Shown here piece by piece: positions 46,257-54,775 of a DNA stretch of 64,000 bases. Origin of the DNA: Acinetobacter sp. C32I (GTDB lineage: Bacteria > Pseudomonadota > Gammaproteobacteria > Pseudomonadales > Moraxellaceae); NCBI RefSeq assembly GCF_023702715.1, contig NZ_CP098480.1:62001-126000 (forward strand), in the 5' to 3' direction. The position numbers and the translations under genes are program-made. Numbering within the stretch: position 1 is the stretch's first letter; each line of letters starts with the position of its first letter. The notes below the pieces were generated by a model that worked only from the letters and a program-made list of their open reading frames with translations, had not been told where the DNA came from and did not search any database.

Positions 46257-47454
46257 GAATCACAGCCTCTTCATTCACGAAAAGATGGATAACAACACCA
46301 AAAGCACTCAGCACTAAACAGGCGAGCCAGATCATATTGTAGTTGCCTGCAATATCATGATTGACCCCACCAAGCCAGCCACCAAAGAATGAGCCGATTT
46401 GATGAGTAAAGAACACAATACCACTGAGCATGGATAAATATTTGACCCCAAACATATTGGCCACAATCCCGTTAGTGAGCGGAACAGTGGAAAGCCAGAG
46501 TAGTCCCATAATGATCCCAAAACTATAAATGGTCAATGTGCTGAGTGGGAGCAAGAGAAAAGCAATAATGGCAATGCCGCGTAAACCGTAAAGCAGCATC
46601 AGCAGCCTAGGTTTTGAATAGCGATCACCTAACCAACCTGCACCATAGGTCCCTACAATATTAAATAGACCGACCAGTGCCAAGAATATCGTACCTGTTG
46701 TGGCATCGAAGCCATGATCTATTAAATAACCAGGTAGGTGTACGCCTAGAAATACCACTTGGAAACCACAGACCAGAAAGCCGAGCGATAACCACCAAAA
46801 AGGTTTGTGTTTTCTTGCGATATGTAAAACCTGTTTAAAGCTTAAGCTTGGTTGATTCAGCGCTTTAGGTGCGGTAGAAGAAGGGGATTTCAATAACCAA
46901 GCCAAGGGAACAATGAATGCAATAGCAAAGGCACTCACCAGTAAAGCAGAAGACCAACCAATCGTTTTAAGGAGTAACAAGGTTGAAGGCAGCATAATAA
47001 ACTGGCCAAAGGACCCCGCAGCACTGGCAATCCCCATGACCATACTGCGTTTCTCTGGTGGTGCAGCACGACCAACGGCAGAAAGCAATACTGTAAAAGA
47101 GGTCGCAGATAAGGCGAGTCCAATCACGAGTCCTAAGCTGAGGTTAAGTAAGAGTCCTGTAGAGCTAAATGCCATAAGGACTAAGCCAATAGCATAGAGT
47201 ACACCCCCCGCCATCACGACTTTTTTAGTACCGTACTTGTCAGCAATCGCACCGGTAAAGGGTTGTGCAGCCCCCCAGATCAGGTTTTGCATGGCAATCG
47301 CAAAACTAAAAATATGATGGCCCCAACCAAAACTATCGCTCATGGGGACCAGATATAAACCAAAGCCATGGCGTACACCCAATGAAAGGGCAAGAATCAG
47401 CGCACTTCCGATCAGCATATAGACCAATTGTTTGGAAAATTGAGGGTTTGACAT
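46249..47454 (-). CDS. MFS transporter
   Basis: 401 residues from the ATG at 47454. The 45-residue upstream extension (longest frame) has no binding site and odd composition. Twelve membrane helices. The MFS signature is GAIADKYGTKKVVMAGG (~residue 66), and the repeat in the second half is AGWLGDRYSKPR. It resembles YbfB/OFA-like carriers of organic anions. The substrate is unknown. It is followed by an overlapping 44-residue membrane ORF. Confidence 0.88.
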   Translation of the reverse strand: MSNPQFSKQLVYMLIGSALILALSLGVRHGFGLYLVPMSDSFGWGHHIFSFAIAMQNLIWGAAQPFTGAIADKYGTKKVVMAGGVLYAIGLVLMAFSSTGLLLNLSLGLVIGLALSATSFTVLLSAVGRAAPPEKRSMVMGIASAAGSFGQFIMLPSTLLLLKTIGWSSALLVSAFAIAFIVPLAWLLKSPSSTAPKALNQPSLSFKQVLHIARKHKPFWWLSLGFLVCGFQVVFLGVHLPGYLIDHGFDATTGTIFLALVGLFNIVGTYGAGWLGDRYSKPRLLMLLYGLRGIAIIAFLLLPLSTLTIYSFGIIMGLLWLSTVPLTNGIVANMFGVKYLSMLSGIVFFTHQIGSFFGGWLGGVNHDIAGNYNMIWLACLVLSAFGVVIHLFVNEEAVIHD

Positions 47455-47553
47455 TGTTGTTGTAATCTTGGAATAAGTGAAAAGTATTCTAAAATACTTC
47501 TCGCCATATTTCGATTCCCTGCAAAAATTATTGTGACAAGATTTAAAGTCATC

Positions 47554-47582
47554 AAAACAGTCAACTGTAAGTTGACCGTTTT
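47554..47582. terminator. Hairpin between porin and MFS genes
   Basis: AAAACAGTCAACT (47554-47566) and AGTTGACCGTTTT (47570-47582) with a three-base loop. In the minus-strand RNA only one G-U pair breaks the stem, and a U-run closes it. It could terminate the porin message. A regulator palindrome is the alternative. Confidence 0.65.
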
Positions 47583-47604
47583 GTTTCAAATGGCAGGATA
47601 TAAT

Positions 47605-48741
47605 TTAGAACTTAAGTTCCAAGCCTAATCCGACGACAGGTTGCTTGTCTTTTTTATCTGCTTGTTCAAGTGTTAAATAACCTACATAGCCATAGCTTTT
47701 CACCTGCTTATTAAAGGCATAATCAGCCCCAGCCATGATTTGTTTGGCTTTAAAATCAGCTGTGGTGTTTTTAAAGCGGGTATCATTCTGGCTATATTGT
47801 GCTTTGAGCATCCATTTTTTTGCATTTGGAAGAATATATTCGGCACCCACTAACCAACCTTGAGCATCATCAATATTATTGGCTTTTGTGGCCCATTTTA
47901 TTGCTTCAGCTGGGTCTGCATAGCTGGTTTGTTCCATTTCGGAGCGTTGATACAAGCTTTTAATCGCCAAACCATCAATCGGATTTAAACGCCCGATGGC
48001 ACGTATGGTATTTGCTGTCGCAAAAGCTTGTGCGTCGGCTGTATATGCCTGTCCTGTGGCAACATTAAGAAAGCCACGCCCTGCAAAGGTGCTCGGAATG
48101 GCCTTGTCATAACCAAGACCTGCGACAAAAAATGGATGTTCATAGACCAGACTGGCAGACCACGCATCACCTAAACCACGACCTGCGACTTTTGCACCGC
48201 CGCTGGATGTTTTAATGCCAGATGACTCTCCCGTGGCGAGCAGAGCATTGAGTTTAACCACGCCTTTAGAGAGGTGAATAACTGGCGATTCATAGAGAAC
48301 GACGTTATCGATACGGTTTTCTCCAGTCAGAATCCCGCCAATATCCGCTTTATTTGCCACATAATTATTGAAAATATCAACTGTACTTGAGAGCTGTTTG
48401 ACAGGTGTATCATGTTTACCCACTTTGATGGTGCCGAATTGACTGTCCTTTAATCCGACAAAGCGGTTTCGTTGCGTCCAGTCTGTTCCATCGCCGTCGG
48501 CACTCAATCCCCATTCAATCGCATAAACTGCGCTTAGACGCTCAGTTAGTTTCTCATCTCCTTTAATACCCAGATAGGAGCTATTGGAGCTGATTTCCCA
48601 CACATCTTTATTTGAGCTGTTGGCATTTTTTTCTGGTAAGTAATCGATACTGGTATCAATTTCCCCATAAAGTGTTGCTGCTGCAAAAGTAGTATTGGCT
48701 AGACATCCGAGCATGGCAAAGCCAAGAAGATTCAATTTCAT
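47605..48741 (-). CDS. Gram-negative general porin
   Basis: 378 residues from the ATG at 48741, with AGGGGTCGCAAT upstream. Signal peptide MKLNLLGFAMLGCLANTTFA. The mature start ATLYGEIDTSIDYLPEKN, then YLGIKGDEKLTERLSAVYAIEWGLSAD and NRFVGLKDSQFGTIKVGKHDTPVKQL, is the 16-strand Porin_4 pattern. The C-terminus ends in aromatic F (GLGLELKF), as outer-membrane proteins do. It lies downstream of the nitrate transporter in the same direction and may pass nitrate or other small anions (inference from position). Confidence 0.9.
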   Translation of the reverse strand: MKLNLLGFAMLGCLANTTFAAATLYGEIDTSIDYLPEKNANSSNKDVWEISSNSSYLGIKGDEKLTERLSAVYAIEWGLSADGDGTDWTQRNRFVGLKDSQFGTIKVGKHDTPVKQLSSTVDIFNNYVANKADIGGILTGENRIDNVVLYESPVIHLSKGVVKLNALLATGESSGIKTSSGGAKVAGRGLGDAWSASLVYEHPFFVAGLGYDKAIPSTFAGRGFLNVATGQAYTADAQAFATANTIRAIGRLNPIDGLAIKSLYQRSEMEQTSYADPAEAIKWATKANNIDDAQGWLVGAEYILPNAKKWMLKAQYSQNDTRFKNTTADFKAKQIMAGADYAFNKQVKSYGYVGYLTLEQADKKDKQPVVGLGLELKF

Positions 48742-48787
48742 ATTGCGACCCCTGAAAAATGGTGTTGAAGTATTTAATTTGAAAACC

Positions 48788-48810
48788 GTGTGGGAGGGTT
48801 TATCCCACAC
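48788..48810 (-). other. Intercistronic hairpin between nitrate transporter and porin genes
   Basis: GTGTGGGA (48788-48795) and TCCCACAC (48803-48810), perfect, 7-base loop. The minus-strand RNA continues GGTTTTC, so a weak terminator or processing site is possible. Confidence 0.7.
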
Positions 48811-48824
48811 AAAATATGTTGTGA

Positions 48825-50171
48825 TTAAGCGAGAGAGTTACGTTCCAATACAGCTTGCTCGAACAATTTTTGTTCTTTGGCTTTATGTTCGACCGAGAAG
48901 CGAATGAGGATGACACTGAATGCGGCTACGGTCACCAAAGCACCTAAAATCATCAGGCAGGTTTGTACGTCGAGTAAACCTTTGAGTAAGAAACCTGCAG
49001 CAACAGCACCAACATTACCGCCTGCACCGATGATACCTGCGACACCACCGAGAGCATTGCGATCAATAAATGGCACAAGCGCGTAAGTTGCACCACAAGA
49101 CATATGGGTAAATAAGGCAAAAACGGTCATGCTGATAATTGCAAGTGCTACGGTATTCATCTGAGAAAAAAGTATGAGGAATAAGCCTTCACATAGGATC
49201 ATGATAAACAATACTTTTGTTCGACCATCTAAACCTTTTGATATTGCAACTTTATCTGAAAGATAACCTCCCAATGCACGGGCAAATAGGGCAAGCAGAC
49301 CGAAAATACCCGCAGTCAAACCTGCTTCTTTGAGCCCCATATTGAAGTGATCGACATAGTACATGGCGGCAATGTTGTGAATAAAAATCTCGATACCAAA
49401 ACAGGCAGCATAAGAAACAAATAGAATCCAGACACGATAATTACGTGCAGCTTGCATCAGAATCGCAACACCACCTTTTTTACCGGCACCAACTTCGATG
49501 CCTTGTTCACGCAACTCTTTAAAATTGCCTTGAGGACAATCTTGAGTGAGTTTCCAGTATAGTACGCCAACGATTAGCATCATGATGCCTGGTACAAGTA
49601 GCGCAATTCTCCATCCCATCGCTTGTTCCACACCAAACATGACGATTGCACCTAAAATAAGAGGCATAATTGCTTGGGTTGCACCACCACCTGCATTTCC
49701 CCAACCAGCAGAAGCTGCATTGGCTGTGCCTACCACGTTTGGTGCAAACATCACACTGGTATGGTATTGGGTAATTACAAAGCTCGCGCCAATTGCACCA
49801 ATCAATAAGCGGAAGAATAAGAAGGATTCATAGGTATTTGCAGCAGCAACACCAAAAACAGGAATACTGCCAAGCAGTAAAAGGGCAGTGTAGGTTTTGC
49901 GTGGGCCGTATTTATCACAGAGTGGGCCAACGATGAGTCGAATTAAAATGGTAATCGCAACGGCTGCAATGTTGATATTGGCAATTTGATCTTTGGTTAA
50001 ATTGAACTCGCCTTTAATGACAGGCATAAGTGGTGCGCAGGCAAACCATGCGAAGAAACAGACAAAGAATGCCAGCCATGTCATATGGAACGCACGCATG
50101 GCAGGTGTTGAAAAACTAAATAATTTTATTTCGGTGGCTTTTTTTGCATCAATATTCATTGGTGAAGACAT
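48825..50171 (-). CDS. narK: Nitrate/nitrite transporter (NarK/NasA family MFS)
   Basis: 448 residues, twelve membrane helices. The two nitrate signatures are AGWGNAGGGATQAIMP (~residue 155) and GAGGNVGAVAAGF (~395). Arginines for anion binding are in the expected first-half (FFRLLIG) region. It should import nitrate across the inner membrane. Upstream are a sigma-54 promoter and a two-hairpin leader, both typical of assimilatory nitrate genes, so this is likely a NasA-like carrier. A nitrite-extrusion role is the alternative. Confidence 0.92.
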   Translation of the reverse strand: MSSPMNIDAKKATEIKLFSFSTPAMRAFHMTWLAFFVCFFAWFACAPLMPVIKGEFNLTKDQIANINIAAVAITILIRLIVGPLCDKYGPRKTYTALLLLGSIPVFGVAAANTYESFLFFRLLIGAIGASFVITQYHTSVMFAPNVVGTANAASAGWGNAGGGATQAIMPLILGAIVMFGVEQAMGWRIALLVPGIMMLIVGVLYWKLTQDCPQGNFKELREQGIEVGAGKKGGVAILMQAARNYRVWILFVSYAACFGIEIFIHNIAAMYYVDHFNMGLKEAGLTAGIFGLLALFARALGGYLSDKVAISKGLDGRTKVLFIMILCEGLFLILFSQMNTVALAIISMTVFALFTHMSCGATYALVPFIDRNALGGVAGIIGAGGNVGAVAAGFLLKGLLDVQTCLMILGALVTVAAFSVILIRFSVEHKAKEQKLFEQAVLERNSLA

Positions 50172-50202
50172 AACTTTCTCCTGAACTGCACGTCATTTAT
50201 TT

Positions 50203-50230
50203 TGCTTAGTCATTACGCTGCTTAAGCAAA
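50203..50230 (-). other. Leader hairpin just upstream of the nitrate transporter
   Basis: TTTGCTTA and TAAGCAAA (8-bp stem) enclose 14 bases in the 5' untranslated region. There is no U-run after it, so it is not a simple terminator. AAUGAC also occurs in its loop. Confidence 0.5.
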
Positions 50231-50239
50231 TCGAACAGA

Positions 50240-50257
50240 ACGGACGTCGTTGGCCGT
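50240..50257 (-). promoter_or_regulatory. ANTAR-type leader hairpin P2
   Basis: RNA ACGGCC AACGAC GUCCGU: six-base loop with A at position 1 and G at position 4. The stem is six positions with one C-U mismatch. Confidence 0.55.
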
Positions 50258-50272
50258 CATCAAATTGTTTTA

Positions 50273-50290
50273 TGAATCGTCATTGATTCA
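50273..50290 (-). promoter_or_regulatory. ANTAR-type leader hairpin P1
   Basis: RNA UGAAUC AAUGAC GAUUCA: perfect 6-bp stem and six-base loop with A1 and G4. It lies about 15 nt upstream of P2 and a few bases after the predicted transcription start. Confidence 0.6.
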
Positions 50291-50305
50291 ATTTGTTTGA
50301 TATAT

Positions 50306-50321
50306 AGCAAGTGCCGTGCCA
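50306..50321 (-). promoter_or_regulatory. Sigma-54 (RpoN) promoter of the nitrate transporter
   Basis: The minus strand reads TGGCACGGCACTTGCT, matching the consensus TGGCAC-N5-TTGCT at every fixed base, including GG(-24) and GC(-12) with correct spacing. It is oriented toward the transporter gene, with a predicted start near 50295. Confidence 0.8.
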
Positions 50322-50514
50322 GAAAATTAAATTAACCAAATGAACAATTTAAAATGTTAATCATCAAGGTATTTATAAGAGGATTAAGTGAACCAAGAAT
50401 ATTGGTATAAATGTGGGGTGGTAGATTGAAGGTGACTATGTTAGACAATCTTCTGAAAATTGCTTTCTCGTGGTGCGTGATTTTTGATCATGCTGCTTTG
50501 AAAGATTGCACAAT

Positions 50515-50540
50515 AAAAAAGCAGCGAGTGCTGCTTTTTT
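50515..50540 (-). terminator. Terminator after the OmpW-family gene
   Basis: AAAAAAGCAGC gagt GCTGCTTTTTT hairpin. Confidence 0.85.
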
Positions 50541-50552
50541 ATGAAATTAAAT

Positions 50553-51647
50553 TTAGAAGCGGTAACCAACACCTGCATAACCTAAAATAGGGTTAATCTC
50601 GATATCTGTTTTTGCGCGAATGAGCTCTCCATATTTAGCATCATTCACTGTTATTGTTGCTTCTCCTGTAAGGTGTGCATATGAAACAGAACCAACGGCA
50701 AACCAACGATCATTGAAATCATAAGTAAAACCAGCAGTGGCAACAGGTGCAAATGCATCTGAAGCTTCTAATTTAACTTTTGGATCACCAGAGCTGGTCT
50801 TTTGATCCAAGGCTGCACCTGCTTTACCATCTTTAATATTGACAATCATATGTCCAGCATTGATTAGATCATTTTCGATTGCGGAATTGATTTTCAGCTC
50901 ATTAAAATAAGCATACATTAGACCTAATCCAACATAGGGTCTGAATTTATTTACACCTGTTTTACCGAAATGATATTGGAGTTCAAAAGCTGGCGTCCAT
51001 GCTCTAGCCGTTGCTGCTGTACCATGTGCTTCTAGGTCAGTAATGAAAATTTGTTTTTCTAAATCGATTGAAGGTAAATCTATCCCTCCAATAATAGGAA
51101 GTTCTATTGATGGATGTGCTGTAGCTGTTAATGGTGCGTAAATTTGTCCTTTACCTTGAATGTCGACCTTTGGTGGAATACCAGCTTTAACTTCAAGTGA
51201 AACATTATCAGTGAAGAAGTAATTTGTCATGATGCCAAGAGTCATTACATCATCTGCTTCTAATCCTGTACCTGGGTTATTCCATTCGTTTAGACCATAG
51301 ATTTCGGCATTACCACTTAATGAACCAGGTAAGGTTTCTTGTCCCAAGCCATCTAAAAAATTAATGAAAGCTGTTGATAGGTTAGGGTCCATATCTTTAG
51401 ATATACTGTCTTTAACGGTTTTTATTGAAACATCTCCAACTTTGGATTGTTCTCCGTTTGCGACAGCAGTGTTAACTTTGACGGGTTGTGCTTTACCTGT
51501 TGGTTTTACATACAAAGCACCTACGGAAACGGAAAAGCGTTTAAAACCATCTCCATCTTTTAAGCTGAAATAAGGTGAGTCTGCGAAAGCAAGTGTCGGT
51601 AGGGCACATACGCCTGTAATCAGGCAAGCGAATGATTTCTTCATCAT
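50553..51647 (-). CDS. OmpW-family outer-membrane protein, enlarged
   Basis: 364 residues from the ATG at 51647, with GGAGTCCCAA upstream. Signal peptide MMKKSFACLITGVCALPTLAFA. OmpW marks: FSVSVGALYVKP at the start, MTNYFFTDNVSLEVKAGIPPKVDIQG in the middle, FRPYVGLGLMYAYFNE, and the final PILGYAGVGYRF. E. coli OmpW has ~212 residues, and here large insertions sit between strands (~residues 30-110, ~150-200 and ~260-290). OmpW/AlkL proteins let hydrophobic molecules cross the outer membrane. The substrate is unknown. Confidence 0.87.
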   Translation of the reverse strand: MMKKSFACLITGVCALPTLAFADSPYFSLKDGDGFKRFSVSVGALYVKPTGKAQPVKVNTAVANGEQSKVGDVSIKTVKDSISKDMDPNLSTAFINFLDGLGQETLPGSLSGNAEIYGLNEWNNPGTGLEADDVMTLGIMTNYFFTDNVSLEVKAGIPPKVDIQGKGQIYAPLTATAHPSIELPIIGGIDLPSIDLEKQIFITDLEAHGTAATARAWTPAFELQYHFGKTGVNKFRPYVGLGLMYAYFNELKINSAIENDLINAGHMIVNIKDGKAGAALDQKTSSGDPKVKLEASDAFAPVATAGFTYDFNDRWFAVGSVSYAHLTGEATITVNDAKYGELIRAKTDIEINPILGYAGVGYRF

Positions 51648-51801
51648 TTGGGACTCCATGTCCAGAAGTTTGTTAGGATTTTTCTTGCGCCCACCATAAC
51701 TCTTTTTTGCGCGAGCTTTGTTTAGTTAGAATTTATAATTGTTATGCTTATGAAAAAAATTGTTTGCTTTAAATAAATTGATGAAGGAATTGTGAAGAGA
51801 T

Positions 51802-51828
51802 AAAAAAAGCCACCGAAGTGACTTTTTT
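51802..51828 (-). terminator. Terminator after map
   Basis: Imperfect AAAAAAAGCCAC cgaa GTGACTTTTTT hairpin just past the map stop codon. Confidence 0.65.
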
Positions 51829-51850
51829 AAAATAATTCAAAGATTATGAA

Positions 51851-52675
51851 TTACATAAAGCGTGATAGGTCTTCTTCAGGGCGAGCGGTTAAAACTTCGA
51901 TCCCTGTTTGTGTTACCAAAATCGTATGTTCATATTGAGCAGATAACTTGTGATCTTTTGTGACAACGGTCCACTTATCACCTAAAAGTTTAGTTTGCCA
52001 AACACCTGCGTTGACCATTGGTTCAATGGTAAAGGTCATGCCAGCCTCTAGACGCATACCCGTACCTTTTTGACCATAATGTAAAACTTGTGGTTCATCA
52101 TGGAACACATTACCAATTCCGTGACCACAATATTCACGCACAACACTAAAGCGCTCAGATTCAACATATTGTTGAATGGCATAACCCACATCACCTAAAT
52201 ATGAGCCATCTTTTACCGTTGCCATACCGCGATACATGGCTTCTTGTGCCACTGAACATAAACGATTGGCAAGAATCGATGTTTCGCCACCAATGACATA
52301 CATCATATTGGTATCGCCGTGATAGCCATCTTTAATCACAGTCACGTCAATATTCAGAATATCGCCATTTTTTAAGATTTTATTTTCAGAGGGAATTCCA
52401 TGACAAACCACATGGTTAACCGACGTACAAATAGAATGTTGGAATGCAGGGCGGCCTGGTGCAGCACCATAGCCTACACATGCAGGAATTGCTTGTTGAA
52501 CATTTTCAATATGATTGCGACAGATTGTATCGAGTTCTAGTGTGCTTACACCCGCTTTAATATGCGGTTTAATCATGTCTAGAACTTCAGCCGCCAATTT
52601 CCCTGCAACACGCATCTTTTCAATTTCTTCAGGTGTTTTGATTAATCGACGTGGGGCCGTATAAGTTGTATTCAT
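51851..52675 (-). CDS. map: Methionine aminopeptidase type I
   Basis: 274 residues. Metal-ligand region: HSICTSVNHVVCHGIPSE, DILNIDVTVIKDGYHGDTNMMYVIG, HGIGNVFHDEPQVLHYG and MTFTIEPMVNAG, EHTILVT. It removes the N-terminal methionine from nascent proteins. Divergent from rpsB, as is common in gammaproteobacteria. Confidence 0.98.
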   Translation of the reverse strand: MNTTYTAPRRLIKTPEEIEKMRVAGKLAAEVLDMIKPHIKAGVSTLELDTICRNHIENVQQAIPACVGYGAAPGRPAFQHSICTSVNHVVCHGIPSENKILKNGDILNIDVTVIKDGYHGDTNMMYVIGGETSILANRLCSVAQEAMYRGMATVKDGSYLGDVGYAIQQYVESERFSVVREYCGHGIGNVFHDEPQVLHYGQKGTGMRLEAGMTFTIEPMVNAGVWQTKLLGDKWTVVTKDHKLSAQYEHTILVTQTGIEVLTARPEEDLSRFM

Positions 52676-52842
52676 GATCTCTAAAAACTTTTGGTAATTT
52701 GCAAGCGTCTATGGTATAAATAGCCGCCTATTTTATCAAATGCTTTTCGTGACTATCTTTTATTATTTATGAAAAGATTTTACGAAGATATCTGATAACA
52801 ATAGTCGTAAAAAAATCCGCACATATATCGACACATTACTCT

Positions 52843-52890
52843 GGGTGCCTAGCAATAGGTGGAGAATGCGGATATATGGAGGCCTAACCC
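52843..52890 (+). promoter_or_regulatory. Candidate S2-binding leader of rpsB
   Basis: GGGT (52843-52846) can pair with ACCC (52887-52890). Inside is CCTA gcaa TAGG, a 4-bp stem with a GNRA tetraloop, followed by GGAGAATGCGGATATATGGAGGCC. rpsB leaders of gammaproteobacteria fold for S2 autoregulation, so a similar role is likely but unproven here. Confidence 0.5.
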
Positions 52891-52909
52891 AAACTTTAAG
52901 GTAAAGAAA

Positions 52910-53662
52910 ATGGCAGATTACAACGTAAGCATGCGCGACCTTCTTCAAGCAGGCGCACACTTTGGTCACCAAACTCGTTTCTGGAACCCAAAAATGCGTC
53001 AATACATTTTTGGCGCGCGTAACAAAATTCACATCATCAACCTTGAGCACACTGTTCCTGCGTTAAATGATGCTTTGAACTTTGTTAACAATCTTGCAAG
53101 CAAAAAGAACAAAGTATTGTTCGTTGGTACTAAACGTGCTGCTTCTAACATCATCCGTGAACAAGCTCAACGCGCTGGTCAACCATATGTAGATCACCGT
53201 TGGTTAGGTGGTATGTTGACGAACTGGAAAACACTTCGCCAATCTATCAACCGTTTAAAAGACCTTCAAACTCAATCTCAAGACGGTACTTTTGCTAAGC
53301 TTACTAAACGTGAAGCTTTAGAGCGTACTCGTGAGATGGAAAAACTTGAACGTGCTTTAGGCGGCGTTAAGAACATGGGTGGTTTACCTGACGCATTATT
53401 TGTAATCGACGTTGATCACGAAGCGATTGCAATCAAAGAAGCGAAAAACTTAGGTATTCCTGTAATCGGTATCGTTGATACAAACTCTAACCCAGACAAC
53501 GTTGATTACGTTATTCCGGGTAACGACGATGCGATTCGTGCAGTAACTTTGTATGCTTCAGCTATGGCTGATGCGATTCTTGCTGGTAAAGAATACGCTC
53601 AATCACAAGCTAATGCACAAGCAAAAGGCGATGATGCTGCGAAAGACGCATCTGAGGCTTAA
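52910..53662 (+). CDS. rpsB: 30S ribosomal protein S2
   Basis: 250 residues from the ATG at 52910, with TTTAAGGTAAAGAAA upstream. The start matches the family ([29 protein letters not shown]). Further marks: [17 protein letters not shown] and [29 protein letters not shown]. The C-terminal tail is alanine/lysine-rich. tsf follows, separated by a hairpin. Confidence 0.99.
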   Translation: MADYNVSMRDLLQAGAHFGHQTRFWNPKMRQYIFGARNKIHIINLEHTVPALNDALNFVNNLASKKNKVLFVGTKRAASNIIREQAQRAGQPYVDHRWLGGMLTNWKTLRQSINRLKDLQTQSQDGTFAKLTKREALERTREMEKLERALGGVKNMGGLPDALFVIDVDHEAIAIKEAKNLGIPVIGIVDTNSNPDNVDYVIPGNDDAIRAVTLYASAMADAILAGKEYAQSQANAQAKGDDAAKDASEA

Positions 53663-53729
53663 TGCGTTTTGACGCAAGCTTGTCATTTTTGCGACATGTA
53701 ATGGTGGCAAATTAAAGCGTCGAGAGTGC

Positions 53730-53760
53730 AAACGGCCCAGAGTTTCTTTGGGCCGTTTTT
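53730..53760 (+). terminator. Terminator-like hairpin between rpsB and tsf
   Basis: AACGGCCCA / TGGGCCGTTTTT hairpin. In E. coli the same position holds a partial terminator that sets the S2 to EF-Ts ratio. Confidence 0.85.
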
Positions 53761-53800
53761 GTTGAACAGATTTATTTTCTACCGATTTTAGGAGATCAAC

Positions 53801-54676
53801 ATGACTGCAGTTACTGCGAGCATGGTAAAAGAATTACGTGACCGTACTGGTCTTGCAATGATGGAATGCAAAAAAGCATTAACAGAAGCAGGCGGTGACA
53901 TCGAACTTGCGATTGATAACCTTCGTAAATCAGGTCAAGCAAAAGCTGCTAAAAAAGCAGGTAACATTGCTGCTGATGGTGCGATCACTATTATTCAAAA
54001 CGGTAACAAAGCAATCCTTGTTGAAGTTAACTGTCAAACTGACTTCGTTGCTAAAGACGAAAACTTCAAAAACTTCTCTGATAAAGTTGCTGCTGCTGCA
54101 CTTGCTGCTGGCGAAACTGATGCTGCAAAAATTGCTGAACTTAAGCTTGAAGACGGCGCGACTGTAGAAGAAGCTCGTGTTGCACTTGTTCAAAAAATCG
54201 GTGAGAACATTCAAGTTCGTCGTGCTCAAATCGTTGAAGGCGAAAACTTGGCTGTTTACAAACACGGTTTAAAAATCGGTGTTGTTGTTTCTTACACAGG
54301 TGATGCTGACACTGGTAAAGGTATTGCAATGCATGTTGCTGCGTTCAACCCAGTTGCTGTAAATGCTGAAGCTGTTCCAGCTGACTTGATCGCTAAAGAG
54401 AAAGAAATTGCTGAAGCGAAAGCGTTAGAATCTGGTAAGCCAGCGAACATCGTTGAGAAAATGGTAACGGGTTCAGTTGAAAAATACTTGAACGAAGTTG
54501 CGCTTGATCGTCAAATGTATGTTATCGATAACGACAAGAAAGTTGCTGATGTATTAAAAGCGACTGGTACTGTTGTAGCTCAGTTCGTTCGTTTCGAAGT
54601 GGGTGAAGGTATTGAGAAGAAAGCTGAAATGAGTTTTGCAGAAGAAGTTGCTGCTGCTCAAGCTGCTGCGAAGTAA
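53801..54676 (+). CDS. tsf: Elongation factor Ts
   Basis: 291 residues. The N-terminal UBA-like domain is [34 protein letters not shown]. The EF-Tu-contacting core has the conserved [16 protein letters not shown]. It exchanges GDP for GTP on EF-Tu. AGGAGATCAAC precedes the ATG. pyrH does not follow, unlike in enterobacteria. Confidence 0.99.
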   Translation: MTAVTASMVKELRDRTGLAMMECKKALTEAGGDIELAIDNLRKSGQAKAAKKAGNIAADGAITIIQNGNKAILVEVNCQTDFVAKDENFKNFSDKVAAAALAAGETDAAKIAELKLEDGATVEEARVALVQKIGENIQVRRAQIVEGENLAVYKHGLKIGVVVSYTGDADTGKGIAMHVAAFNPVAVNAEAVPADLIAKEKEIAEAKALESGKPANIVEKMVTGSVEKYLNEVALDRQMYVIDNDKKVADVLKATGTVVAQFVRFEVGEGIEKKAEMSFAEEVAAAQAAAK

Positions 54677-54688
54677 TTCGTATCTTCT

Positions 54689-54719
54689 AAAAAACCCAGT
54701 CATTTTGACTGGGTTTTTT
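54689..54719 (+). terminator. Rho-independent terminator after tsf
   Basis: AAAAAACCCAGTCA / TGACTGGGTTTTTT hairpin. Confidence 0.9.
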
Positions 54720-54730
54720 ATTGCCAGTGT

Positions 54731-54760
54731 AAAAAAGCCCACTATATTGAGTGGGCTTTT
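54731..54760 (-). terminator. Terminator after the NlpE-like gene
   Basis: AAAAAAGCCCACT / AGTGGGCTTTT hairpin next to the tsf terminator. It serves the minus strand. Confidence 0.85.
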
Positions 54761-54775
54761 ATTGGTAGGAATAAC

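Larger units (their letters stand above)
50172..50552. other. Regulatory region upstream of the nitrate transporter
   Basis: 380 bp holding the leader hairpins, a sigma-54 promoter and, at 50515-50540, an OmpW-side terminator-like hairpin. No gene seen. Confidence 0.6.

Noticed and set aside
50174..50202. Rho-independent terminator in the nitrate-transporter leader
   Set aside because: The stem at 50203-50230 has no U-run downstream, so intrinsic termination there is not supported.
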